Below are positions 1 to 7,876 of a stretch of DNA of 64,000 nt, in pieces. Source of the stretch: Bacteroidota bacterium (lineage in GTDB: Bacteria > Bacteroidota > Bacteroidia > Chitinophagales > Saprospiraceae); assembly GCA_018222965.1 (NCBI GenBank), contig JAAEZH010000027.1, positions 1 through 64,000 of the forward strand, in the 5' to 3' direction. Within the stretch, counting starts at the first letter, position 1, and each line of letters begins with the position of its first letter. The position numbers were made by a program, and so were the translations under genes. A model generated the notes under the pieces. That model did not search any database. It worked only from the letters and a program-made list of their open reading frames with translations, and was not told where the DNA came from.

Positions 1-518
1 AGAGATGTATAAATGTCATCCTTGGGAGTTCCGTTATAGTGTTGGCTTTTAATAGTCTCCAAGTAAATTTTATCAATTTTATTAGCAGTTTTTACGAGAA
101 GGTGAGACTTGAGAAATGACTTGCGATAATAAAAATAGGATTCTGCATTGTTTTCCCAGTAATGATATTGTAATAAAAAGGATGATAACGTTTTGGTTAC
201 CCGGTGAAATCCAAAATCAATAGATGTTTTGATAGTTTCCTCAGCTTTTAAAACAGCCTCCTTAGCCTTGTTATTCTGTTGAAGGGTATTTATTATGGCA
301 ATATTTGATAAGCATTGATAGTAGTTTTTTCTGGTTTTTTGAATTATGTATTTTGGAGTGTTTAGTAATAAGTCAACATATATTAGATTTCTAAGGTGTA
401 TTCTATTACTATGTGTAAGTTCCTTAATGGAAGTTTTTTTTAGGTTTTCCACTAAGAACTTTTGATTTGAATCTCGTATAGCTAAAATCTTGTTATATAT
501 TTCCTTTATTGGGGGCAT
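1..518 (-). CDS. Hypothetical protein, partial at left edge; possible third member of the AT-rich island family
   Basis: From the ATG at 518 the minus strand is open for 172 codons to the window edge, giving a Lys/Asn/Ile-rich, helix-rich protein (MPPIKEIYNKILAIRDSNQ at its start). I recognise no domain. It lies downstream of, and in the same direction as, two related AT-rich genes and has the same composition and helical look, so I infer it belongs with them. The start is uncertain. Another frame begins with an ATG at 582, only 47 bases after the preceding stop codon, and reads MTSTKIILEKLSIQLQT before stopping near 493. A single-base slip in the run of five G/C at 511-515 would join that frame to this one. 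The gene may therefore be frameshifted, or the assembly may hold an indel. Confidence 0.6.
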   Translation of the reverse strand, partial: MPPIKEIYNKILAIRDSNQKFLVENLKKTSIKELTHSNRIHLRNLIYVDLLLNTPKYIIQKTRKNYYQCLSNIAIINTLQQNNKAKEAVLKAEETIKTSIDFGFHRVTKTLSSFLLQYHYWENNAESYFYYRKSFLKSHLLVKTANKIDKIYLETIKSQHYNGTPKDDIYTS

Positions 519-629
519 CAATGTGGTGTTTAGTTTGTAATTGAATGGATAGCTTCTCTAAAATGATTTTTGTGCTGGTCATGAATAAAACTAGGCTTCT
601 TCTATTCTGAGAGTTTATAGCAGGTTCGA

Positions 630-1904
630 TTATTTGATGAAACTCCTCGCTTTTTCTAGAACCATAGATATTAATCGCTCATAGGGGATAATTTCATTTT
701 CGGCTGCTATTATCCTTTGTAAGATCGGTGCATTCTTAAGTTTTACTATTGATTTTTTTGCTTGATTGTTGATTTGAGGGATTGAGGTGCATTGGATGAA
801 TACATTGAATAGCAATTGGGAAAATATAAGGTCTCGGTAGTTTTTATTCTTTCGATGTATTTTTTGAGGGATGAACTTGGGGAGGTTTTGTATGAACTTA
901 GTTTTTTGACCTTTCATTACATACAAGAACAATTCTAAGTTTTTGCTGTATGGTTCATTTGAAAGGAAGTGGTTTTTTAAACTGTTAGTGGAATGGGTTG
1001 AAGTATAGTTAGAGTTGGATATGTTTTTTAGAGTTTGCAGTAATTCATTATCTTTTTTTGTTCTAGCCTTTACTTGGATATTTTCATAATTTAGAATAGA
1101 ATATCTGAAGTTAATCACAGATTTATATTTAATAGGCAAGTCGCTATTTAGTATTGATTTCAAAGTTTTACTAGTGCTCTGATTTATTTTGTATCCGAAG
1201 TTTGTAATTCTACCCAAGCTCAAAAAAATTGTAAACAAATAAGCGTCTTTTTTTGACCAGCTTTTTTTTGGGTTGTTCACCTCTTGGTTGAGAAATTCGA
1301 TGGCAGGGGCTATTTCACCAGAGTACAGTAGTTTCCTTGCTCTGAATAAGATTATTTCTGGCCTAAATTGCTGAATAATTTGTTCGGAATAACTTTCAAT
1401 TGGTGTGTCCTGGAAATAATATTTTGGTGTTAATATTTGATTTAGAGGGTTTGTAATGTCCAGAACTGGTGGAAATAGGTGGGATGTTAAGGTTAGGTTT
1501 GTTAGGGAATTTTCGAATTTTTCAGCTTTTTCAAGTAGAGCAAAATTTTCTTGATTTTCTTTTTTTCTTTCAAGGTGGTGTATTGATAAATTATGCATTC
1601 TTCTAGCTGCTTCAAAAGATGCTGTGGGGATAATTATGGAATTTTTTTTTGTGTATTTTAAGATTTTTTTGTCAATCTCAATTTGAGAGTTATTGAGGCT
1701 GTTTCCAAATAGAATGCGGGATACAATATCTAAAACTTTAATTCTATATCTTTTTAAATCTCTTGTAGCTTTTTGCTTTTTTTGAGAAAGCAGTAGGTTT
1801 ATCTCTTTTGAGTATTTTTCAGATAGACTAAATGAATTTTTCGTTGGGGATGGTAGTATATTGTTATGATCAGATATTAATTGTTTTAGTTTCGATAGCT
1901 TCAT
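630..1904 (-). CDS. Hypothetical helical protein of the AT-rich island (424 aa)
   Basis: Unrecognised protein of 424 residues with no signal peptide or membrane segment, rich in Lys, Asn, Ile and Ser. It looks like an all-helical, TPR-like repeat protein. It resembles its upstream neighbour (1910-3433) at both ends. Near the N terminus both have a basic helix followed by a hydrophobic stretch (RDLKRYRIKVLDIVSRILF here, NRLKRKLTERVLNTMFFID there). At the C terminus both end with an IPYE-(R/E)-L motif (EIIPYERLISMVLEKA against IEYIPYEELWELALQS). The gap to the upstream gene is 5 bases, so the two are probably co-transcribed. Codon use is far more AT-rich than in genes after 4.2 kb, which suggests transfer. 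The function is unknown. Confidence 0.75.
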   Translation of the reverse strand: MKLSKLKQLISDHNNILPSPTKNSFSLSEKYSKEINLLLSQKKQKATRDLKRYRIKVLDIVSRILFGNSLNNSQIEIDKKILKYTKKNSIIIPTASFEAARRMHNLSIHHLERKKENQENFALLEKAEKFENSLTNLTLTSHLFPPVLDITNPLNQILTPKYYFQDTPIESYSEQIIQQFRPEIILFRARKLLYSGEIAPAIEFLNQEVNNPKKSWSKKDAYLFTIFLSLGRITNFGYKINQSTSKTLKSILNSDLPIKYKSVINFRYSILNYENIQVKARTKKDNELLQTLKNISNSNYTSTHSTNSLKNHFLSNEPYSKNLELFLYVMKGQKTKFIQNLPKFIPQKIHRKNKNYRDLIFSQLLFNVFIQCTSIPQINNQAKKSIVKLKNAPILQRIIAAENEIIPYERLISMVLEKARSFIK

Positions 1905-1909
1905 GTTTA

Positions 1910-3433
1910 TTACCTTAATTGAATAATTTTATTGTCAAGAGATTGAAGAGCTAGTTCCCATAATTCCTCATACGGTATATATTCTATTCCACTCTTTTGA
2001 ATGGAGTATTCTAAAGGCATTGATTTAAGCTTAGATATTAGGTGTTCAGCGTTTCTCTTTGCAGCAGTCTTATTAAAATTTGATTTAGGTAATACCAATA
2101 GCATTTTAATAAAACAGTTTGATCTGAATGTGTCATTTCTGCGAAGGTGTCTATGGCAGTATGATTTTAAAGAATCGATCTTGTCGATTATTACCGCATA
2201 TTTTTTTTGTTGTAATAAAAATAGTACCTGAATTATAATGATGGTAATATTTGCACCTCTTTTTTCTCTTGAGAATTTTGGCACATCGTTTACAAATCTG
2301 GATAGTCTAAATTCTCTATGAGATTTAGGTAAAGGTTTTATTTTGCCTAAATGATGCAGATAGTGAATGAAGCCTTCTATAATTTTCCATGGTTCCAAGA
2401 ATGAGTCTTGGAGAGAAGAAAATCTCTTTACAGAAATAGTTTGACTGTATAGGTCACTAGCCTTTTGGTACTCCTTTGCATGTAGATATAGAATAATAAG
2501 TTGTTGGTTTGTAACAAACCAATTATTGCTATGCAGAGTTAAGAGGCTTAATGATTGTTTGGCTATAGATTCTCCCTGAATGTAGTTTCTCTTCGCGATT
2601 ATAATAGGCAGACTTTCGTTTAGGTATAGGGCAATTAAATTTGAAGGTTTATATTTTTTGGATTCTTTGAATTTTGAAATGATTTCTTCGCAGATTTGAA
2701 TTACCATCTCCTGGTTGTTTTCTGCATTATATCGGATCAGTAGAATATAATAATAGAATTGAATAAACCTTAATGAGTCTACACTGTCTTTTATTGGTGC
2801 TAATTTTGTTACAATCTGTTTAGCTTTTGTAGCAACTTTCTGTGGTTGTCTCTTGGAAAGCAATACCAATTCAGTATAATTGTCTTCAACTAAGATCTCA
2901 TGGTTGTAGATTTCTTGATATGCATTTTGTATTGATTTGTATTTATTGAACAGTCTTCTGTTTAACTCCCATTGACCATAATGGGATTTAAGCGTTTTAG
3001 CTAAGTTGACAGTTAAGTCTGTAAATTCAAAAGTGATTGTTTTTTTGATTGTTTGTTCGGATAGTTTTATTGCAGTTTTACGTCCACCCCGTCCTAAAAG
3101 AATTTTTATTTCAGCAAACTTTTTGTGACAATGGTAGTATGCCTTTTGTAGATTGTTGAATTTGGATGATGAAGTGTCAATAAAGAACATGGTGTTCAAT
3201 ACCCTCTCAGTTAACTTCCTTTTAAGTCTATTGTAGTACTTTTTTGCAGTCTTTTGGTCTTTGTCTGGATATATTAGCTCTGCTGCTTCCTGGTCGGTTC
3301 TGACCTTGCCTAATGCTATTAAATCGTAGAGTTCCTTATACTTTGATTCTCTGCTATACCCACTTCCAATTACATCAATTCTCTTTACTTTATTTCGGTT
3401 AACCAGCGATATTAGTTCAGCTAATTCCTTCAT
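1910..3433 (-). CDS. Hypothetical helical protein of the AT-rich island (507 aa)
   Basis: This 507-residue protein appears to be the first gene of the minus-strand island operon. Residues 30-90 (LYDLIALGKVRTDQEAAEL, then a basic helix ending NTMFFID) look like a small helical domain. The rest is a chain of helices that resembles degenerate TPR repeats, with no signal peptide. The C-terminal IPYEELWELAL is shared with the neighbouring 424-residue protein. Proteins of this appearance are known to me only as hypothetical Bacteroidota proteins, and I cannot assign a reaction or partner. The gene is AT-rich and is followed after 5 bases by its paralogue. The upstream region (3434-3620) is also AT-rich, and I could not place a clear -7 box there. 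Confidence 0.8.
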   Translation of the reverse strand: MKELAELISLVNRNKVKRIDVIGSGYSRESKYKELYDLIALGKVRTDQEAAELIYPDKDQKTAKKYYNRLKRKLTERVLNTMFFIDTSSSKFNNLQKAYYHCHKKFAEIKILLGRGGRKTAIKLSEQTIKKTITFEFTDLTVNLAKTLKSHYGQWELNRRLFNKYKSIQNAYQEIYNHEILVEDNYTELVLLSKRQPQKVATKAKQIVTKLAPIKDSVDSLRFIQFYYYILLIRYNAENNQEMVIQICEEIISKFKESKKYKPSNLIALYLNESLPIIIAKRNYIQGESIAKQSLSLLTLHSNNWFVTNQQLIILYLHAKEYQKASDLYSQTISVKRFSSLQDSFLEPWKIIEGFIHYLHHLGKIKPLPKSHREFRLSRFVNDVPKFSREKRGANITIIIIQVLFLLQQKKYAVIIDKIDSLKSYCHRHLRRNDTFRSNCFIKMLLVLPKSNFNKTAAKRNAEHLISKLKSMPLEYSIQKSGIEYIPYEELWELALQSLDNKIIQLR

Positions 3434-3620
3434 GGTTCTTATTTGCTTTAATTAAAGGCTAATATATGTTCCTTTTTATTGATTAGCAATAAGTTATGTG
3501 TTATTTTGTTCGTGTTTTTTGTTTTGTAGGCTGGTTTATTTCGTGTTTTTTGATGGTGACTTGATTGAGAAAGACCATTAGTTTTAAACTGTTTTTAAAA
3601 AAAACTTAAAGTTTAAAACT

Positions 3621-3743
3621 ATGGCAATCTTAATTTCACTTCTTCTTTCGCTGGGGGTTATTGGTTCTGTTGATGAGGCAACTTCAGAGGTTCTTCAGTC
3701 AAACTGCGATCTTATTGTTCAACAGGACATGGACGAAATGTAG
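3621..3743 (+). CDS. Candidate small hydrophobic protein (40 aa)
   Basis: A 40-codon frame starts at ATG 3621 and begins with a hydrophobic segment (MAILISLLLSLGVIGS) followed by an acidic tail ending QQDMDEM. It could be a small membrane or secreted peptide. A hairpin with a T-run (3778-3806) lies 35 bases downstream in the right orientation, which supports a short plus-strand transcript. I see no ribosome binding site, but these are usually absent in this phylum. I do not recognise the sequence, and it could be chance. Confidence 0.35.
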   Translation: MAILISLLLSLGVIGSVDEATSEVLQSNCDLIVQQDMDEM

Positions 3744-3777
3744 TTGTTTGCTTTTTATTGGCATTTTTGGAATTATA

Positions 3778-3807
3778 AACACCTGTTGAACAGGGTGTTA
3801 TGTTTTT
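3778..3807 (+). terminator. Rho-independent terminator after the candidate small gene
   Basis: AACACCTGT pairs with ACAGGGTGTT across a short loop with one bulged G. The stem is followed by a run of seven T. It would end a plus-strand transcript carrying the 3621-3743 frame. Confidence 0.55.
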
Positions 3808-3951
3808 TTACAGGGGTTTCTTGTGAAACCTTGTGGGGTTTTTATTGGGATATTCGAATGTGAGTTCGATGTATCCTCTTATATATTTGTATCACAATCA
3901 GTCTTAAACAAGACTTCATTCCACTTCCATACTTCCGTAAAAACGCTCCGA

Positions 3952-3987
3952 GGGGGCATCAGATCGCTCGATCTGGTGCCCTTTTTC
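3952..3987. terminator. Strong, possibly bidirectional terminator
   Basis: GGGCATCAGATCG (3954-3966) pairs with CGATCTGGTGCCC (3969-3981), with one G-U pair. A T-run follows on the plus strand, and an A-run (3940-3944) lies on the other side. No long gene precedes it on the plus strand, so it may end an RNA or small transcript from the border region. Confidence 0.6.
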
Positions 3988-4244
3988 TTTGTTGCCATTA
4001 AATCAAAGAACATCAACAATGCTTTGCAATTGCATGAATTGCAGAATAGAGGTGGGGGGTAAGTGCTTTTTAGTAAAGGTTGGGTTTAGGCTTAAAGTTC
4101 GAATTCTCCAGACTTTAATGCTCAAGGGAAGAGTACAAATATAATAAGAAACCGGGAATTTGACTCCAGGTTAAGTAGTTGGCCTGAATTTAGAGCAGGA
4201 GATAATGGTGTTTTATCAGTATGAAGCGGTTTGATCGATTGATT

Positions 4245-7022
4245 TTACGGTGCTTTGCCAGAGGTAGCTTCTTCTTTCAGTTGCTCTAGCTTCTCTGCCT
4301 TTTTGTGGCTCCGCCGACTGATATTGCTTGAGGTATGGTATTGGTGACTGGTCAAAAACTTCACCTGAATGTTTAACCAATCTGATTTTGAAAGATTCTG
4401 TCCTCGATTTAATAACTCCTGGTAGAGTTGGGCAGAAATTTGATCATAATCCTCCCTGCCCAAATAGTCGAGATCCGCATCGCAAAGGATACGAGAAAGA
4501 TGATCCTGGGGAGCCTGCGGTACTTTGGTCGCCAAAATCATGCGGACGATTTGCTGTATTTCCGATTCCTTATATCCATAGCCCGGCAGTAAATCAGCTG
4601 CCATACTTGCTCCAATAGCTTCATGATCTCCAGCTTGCTGAAGAAAACCAAGGTCGTGAAGAAGGGCTGCCGTTTGAACCAACCCCTGTTCCGCAAAAGG
4701 AATGCCTTCCAAACTACAGAGCTCTAAAGCTGCCTGTTCTACATCCAGGGTATGCCGATAACTGTGGTATACATATTTCTTGTCCAGCTCATTACTCAGA
4801 CGGTCTAAGACCATCTTCCGGAATCCGTTTAAGTCGTAGTCCAGATTTCTGTCTTCTACAAAATACATCTGCTGTTCCCCTTTGCCCTTGGCCTCCACCA
4901 GTCCCCGGTCGGTGCACTTAAAGTGTGTTTTGACAAGTTCATAGGTTGCCGCTGATATATTGACTTTCCCCGGTTGGCCGCTGGCTTCCATACGAGCCGC
5001 AAGATTTACTGTGTCTCCCCAGATGTCGTAGGCGAATTTTTTATTACCCACTACTCCGGCTACTACCGGACCGCTATGTACCCCAATCCGTACTTCAAAA
5101 GTAGGAAGCCCGGCAGATCGCCTGCGTTCGGAGTAACTTTCCATCCAGGCCCGGATGTCCAGGGCTGCATTGACTATACGGGTCGCATGGTCGGATTGAG
5201 GATCCGGCAGGCCGCTGGCACACATATAGGAGTCCCCAATGGTTTTAATTTTCTCAATGCCATAGCGGTTGGTGATTCGATCGTAGGCGCGAAAGCATTC
5301 ATCCAGCATGCCTACCAGTTCTTCCGCGCTGAGCTCTTCCGCAATGGATGTAAAGGATTTAAAATCGGTGAATAGTACACTCACTTCTTCATAAGATCGA
5401 GCCTCTGCTTTCCCTTTTGTTTTTAGTTCTTCTGCGGTACTCTGCGGCAGAATGTTGAGAAGCAATTCCTCAGAACGCTGACGCTCGGTCTCAATGATCT
5501 CGTTTTTCTCGGCCAGGTCTTTATTGGCCCTGGTTTTAATGCGATTTCGGTTGACGAGCAGGAAAACGACCAGCATCAGCCCCATGGCCCCGCCGATCAG
5601 GGAGTAAAAACGGATCTGCGCCTGCTTCAACTCAGCTTCTTGCAGCTTTAATTCCTGATTCTGACGATCAATTTCGTATTGCTTCTTTCGATCACTGTAC
5701 ATGATCTCCCGTCGCTCATTGTCCTTGATTTGCTTTTCGTTCATTCGGTCATAACGGGTCTCATCGTAGAGCTTCCGAAATTCATAGGCCCGTTCAAATT
5801 CACCGGTTGCTGCGTATACCCGGGCCAGGTCTTTATAGGCATTCTGCAAAGCCTTTTGATCTCCAATATCTTCTGAAAGGTCGAAGGATTTCTGCACATA
5901 GTCCAGGGCGAGGGCGTATTTGCCCTGTCGCCTGTAAACATCTCCAAAGCCGTTGTATAGCTGTAAAATACCTTGCTTATTATCCGATTCCTGCCATATT
6001 TCCAGTGCTTGTTCGAAGAGGTCCAGGGCCAACTGCCATTCCAATTCGGCGGAAGCCGGATCATCCAGCTTGTTGTAAAAAGAGCCTCGGTTCTTATGGG
6101 TTAGACCTATGTTGTTGAAAATCTCTGCCTGGCCTTCCAGGTCGTCCAGGCTTTCGCGAATGACCAGCGCTTGCTCATAGAGCTTTAGCGAATTGTTGGT
6201 CTGTTCCAGCGCCGCTTGGTATTGATCTTCTTCATAGAGGGAGTCTGCCCGGTAATCGAGTACATTTGCCATGTTGTTTAAGACGGAGGACTCTTCCCAG
6301 TCATTGCCGGCATCCTGGTGGAAACTCAGGGCGCGTTCATACCAGCCCCAGGCTTCCCCCTGCCTGTCCAGCTCCATTTTTATATTGCCAATGACGTTGT
6401 AGGCATTCCCCAGATTGTCTTTGTTGCCGGTTGCTTCCACCATCTCCAGATATTGGAAGATAAAATCCAGGGCTTCCGGATAGTTTCCCATGCTCTCCTG
6501 AAGGATGGAAATATTGTAATACAGCCGCATGATTCGACTGGTATCCTGCAAGTCTTCCCGAATGCGCAAACTATTGAGGTAGTTCTCGAGCGCTTCTGTA
6601 AAGTCGCCCAGGTTTTCCCGCACATTGCCAATATTATTGTATAGCGAAGCTACACCCTGTTGGTCACCCAGCGAGTCGCGGATGATCAGGGCTTTTTCAA
6701 AGTAACTAACTGCTTGTTCCCGCTCTCCGTGTATATCTTCTACAACTCCGCGATAATTGAGGGCATCCCCCATGCCTGTTGGGAAACCGATGCTACGGGC
6801 TAATTCGAGGGAAGTACCAAGGATTTTGCGGGCAGAATCGGGATGGTCGAATTTCAACTCCCAGCCCAACTCATTGAGCATCTTGACCCGGTTGGAATCG
6901 GGAGGAGCCGTTTTGAGAACCCGGCCTAAACTGTCTGAATAGCTTTCATCCTGCGAAAAGGCAGTTATCCCGCTGAATAGCAGGACTAAAATGGCTGTAA
7001 AACATAAGACGGGCCGATTCAT
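4245..7022 (-). CDS. TPR - class III adenylate cyclase - HD domain fusion
   Basis: This 925-residue signalling protein has a signal peptide (1-23), about eight TPR-like repeats (60-420), a coiled coil (425-470) and a membrane helix (about 472-491). The cytoplasmic part holds a class III cyclase domain (540-725). Its metal aspartates D553 and D597, adenine-selecting K593 and D666, and transition-state N673 and R677 are all present, so it should make cAMP from ATP. An HD domain follows (735-890), with H753 and H757 in YHSYRHTLDV, H789-D790, and D848/D850. HD domains of this kind often hydrolyse phosphoesters, so it could degrade cAMP or another nucleotide. That point is inferred. The TPR part is predicted to be periplasmic. 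The stop of the neighbouring minus-strand gene and its terminator lie about 20-70 bases upstream, so its own promoter must be compact. Confidence 0.88.
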   Translation of the reverse strand: MNRPVLCFTAILVLLFSGITAFSQDESYSDSLGRVLKTAPPDSNRVKMLNELGWELKFDHPDSARKILGTSLELARSIGFPTGMGDALNYRGVVEDIHGEREQAVSYFEKALIIRDSLGDQQGVASLYNNIGNVRENLGDFTEALENYLNSLRIREDLQDTSRIMRLYYNISILQESMGNYPEALDFIFQYLEMVEATGNKDNLGNAYNVIGNIKMELDRQGEAWGWYERALSFHQDAGNDWEESSVLNNMANVLDYRADSLYEEDQYQAALEQTNNSLKLYEQALVIRESLDDLEGQAEIFNNIGLTHKNRGSFYNKLDDPASAELEWQLALDLFEQALEIWQESDNKQGILQLYNGFGDVYRRQGKYALALDYVQKSFDLSEDIGDQKALQNAYKDLARVYAATGEFERAYEFRKLYDETRYDRMNEKQIKDNERREIMYSDRKKQYEIDRQNQELKLQEAELKQAQIRFYSLIGGAMGLMLVVFLLVNRNRIKTRANKDLAEKNEIIETERQRSEELLLNILPQSTAEELKTKGKAEARSYEEVSVLFTDFKSFTSIAEELSAEELVGMLDECFRAYDRITNRYGIEKIKTIGDSYMCASGLPDPQSDHATRIVNAALDIRAWMESYSERRRSAGLPTFEVRIGVHSGPVVAGVVGNKKFAYDIWGDTVNLAARMEASGQPGKVNISAATYELVKTHFKCTDRGLVEAKGKGEQQMYFVEDRNLDYDLNGFRKMVLDRLSNELDKKYVYHSYRHTLDVEQAALELCSLEGIPFAEQGLVQTAALLHDLGFLQQAGDHEAIGASMAADLLPGYGYKESEIQQIVRMILATKVPQAPQDHLSRILCDADLDYLGREDYDQISAQLYQELLNRGQNLSKSDWLNIQVKFLTSHQYHTSSNISRRSHKKAEKLEQLKEEATSGKAP

Positions 7023-7040
7023 ATGCCAATAATAACAAAA

Positions 7041-7074
7041 AAGGGCTGCCCGAAGGTTCGGTGCAGCCCTTTTT
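7041..7074 (-). terminator. Terminator of the DUF4920 lipoprotein gene
   Basis: GGGCTGC (7043-7049) pairs with GCAGCCC (7063-7069) around an inner CCGAA/TTCGG pair. On the minus strand it is followed by a T-run. It lies between the stop at 7092 and the cyclase start at 7022, so the two genes are probably separate transcripts. Confidence 0.75.
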
Positions 7075-7091
7075 GCTGAAAATGTAAGTTA

Positions 7092-7637
7092 TTATTCAGC
7101 GGTTTCGTCGAGTACAATTACACCCGAAGCCATAAATTTAATGTCTTCGCGTGGCTCAGTGATTTTTTCGATCTCTTCCTGAGAAAGACCCTCGTCTTCC
7201 GCATAGTGGCGGAGATCTTCAACAGAGGTTACTTCGCGGTAAGCATATCCTTCCATTACTACCTGACGGCCGGAGATATCCTTAGGAACGAAAAATCCGT
7301 AGTCTTTGAATTTTACATGCATGCTGGGATCGCCTTCTGTACCGGTAACGATATCCATCCAGCAACCCTTTGCCTGACATACAGCCTCAACCGTTCCTAC
7401 TACTTTTGTCTGAATTGAGTCGCCTTCGTTGATTTCATTTACCAGTTTGGCGTATGGAACCGCCCCCTCTTTGGTGATGGTTTCGCCAAAGCTTTGATCT
7501 CCGCTTTGATCGGTAGATGCTTCCGTTTCTGTATTCTCTGTTTCTGAAGTTTCAGTTTCTTCGGCTGGTGCTTCCGCATTCTGGCAAGCAACGGCAAATA
7601 TTGCCAGGAAGCCGAACATCATAAGTTGTTTGATCAT
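7092..7637 (-). CDS. DUF4920-type lipoprotein
   Basis: A lipoprotein of 181 residues. The signal peptide MIKQLMMFGFLAIFAVACQ ends in a lipobox (AVAC). A Glu/Thr-rich linker (about 22-50) follows, then a globular domain with CQAKGCWM and a KFKDYGFFVP segment typical of the DUF4920 family of Bacteroidota. The role is unknown; a periplasmic or outer-membrane location follows from the lipid anchor. I chose the ATG at 7637 rather than 7703. A -7 box (TATCTTTG on the minus strand, 7676-7669) lies between the two, so the upstream ATG would be outside the transcript, and only the later start gives a proper lipoprotein signal. Its terminator is at 7041-7074. Confidence 0.8.
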   Translation of the reverse strand: MIKQLMMFGFLAIFAVACQNAEAPAEETETSETENTETEASTDQSGDQSFGETITKEGAVPYAKLVNEINEGDSIQTKVVGTVEAVCQAKGCWMDIVTGTEGDPSMHVKFKDYGFFVPKDISGRQVVMEGYAYREVTSVEDLRHYAEDEGLSQEEIEKITEPREDIKFMASGVIVLDETAE

Positions 7638-7668
7638 CTGAAATGTTTTGCTAAAAAAATGATAACCA

Positions 7669-7676
7669 CAAAGATA
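7669..7676 (-). promoter_or_regulatory. -7 promoter box of the DUF4920 gene
   Basis: TATCTTTG on the minus strand matches the Bacteroidota -7 consensus TAnnTTTG exactly and lies about 32 bases before the chosen start codon. No good -33 box is visible at the usual spacing. Confidence 0.55.
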
Positions 7677-7876
7677 CAAAAGCTTATTCCAGAAATTATG
7701 CAATCATCACAATAATCTTAGGTTTATCCCGGTTAATATTAGCAATGATTCAATATGTAATGGGTCATTTTTGAGCGAGAATACACGCTATATTTAAAAC
7801 ATCCAATTGCAAATGCCTATGCTTGTAACGCTACATGTCGAACCGTTTTTCAATCTATCTCTAAACCAGAACCGAC

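Larger units (their letters stand above)
3434..4244. other. 811-base intergenic region between the AT-rich island and the cyclase gene
   Basis: No long gene fits here. The left part is as AT-rich as the island. It contains a 40-codon plus-strand reading frame (3621-3743) followed by a terminator-like hairpin, and a second strong hairpin at 3954-3981. The stretch from 3990 to 4244 holds nothing I can identify. It appears to be the border between the island and the normal chromosome. Confidence 0.5.

Noticed and set aside
4085-4130. tRNA-like sequence around a GTTCGAATTC element
   Set aside because: No acceptor stem or anticodon arm can be paired around it.
7768-7796. Promoter of the first metacaspase (TTTTTG and TATATTTA)
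   Set aside because: The spacing is only 15 bases and the -7 box has a mismatch at the conserved G.
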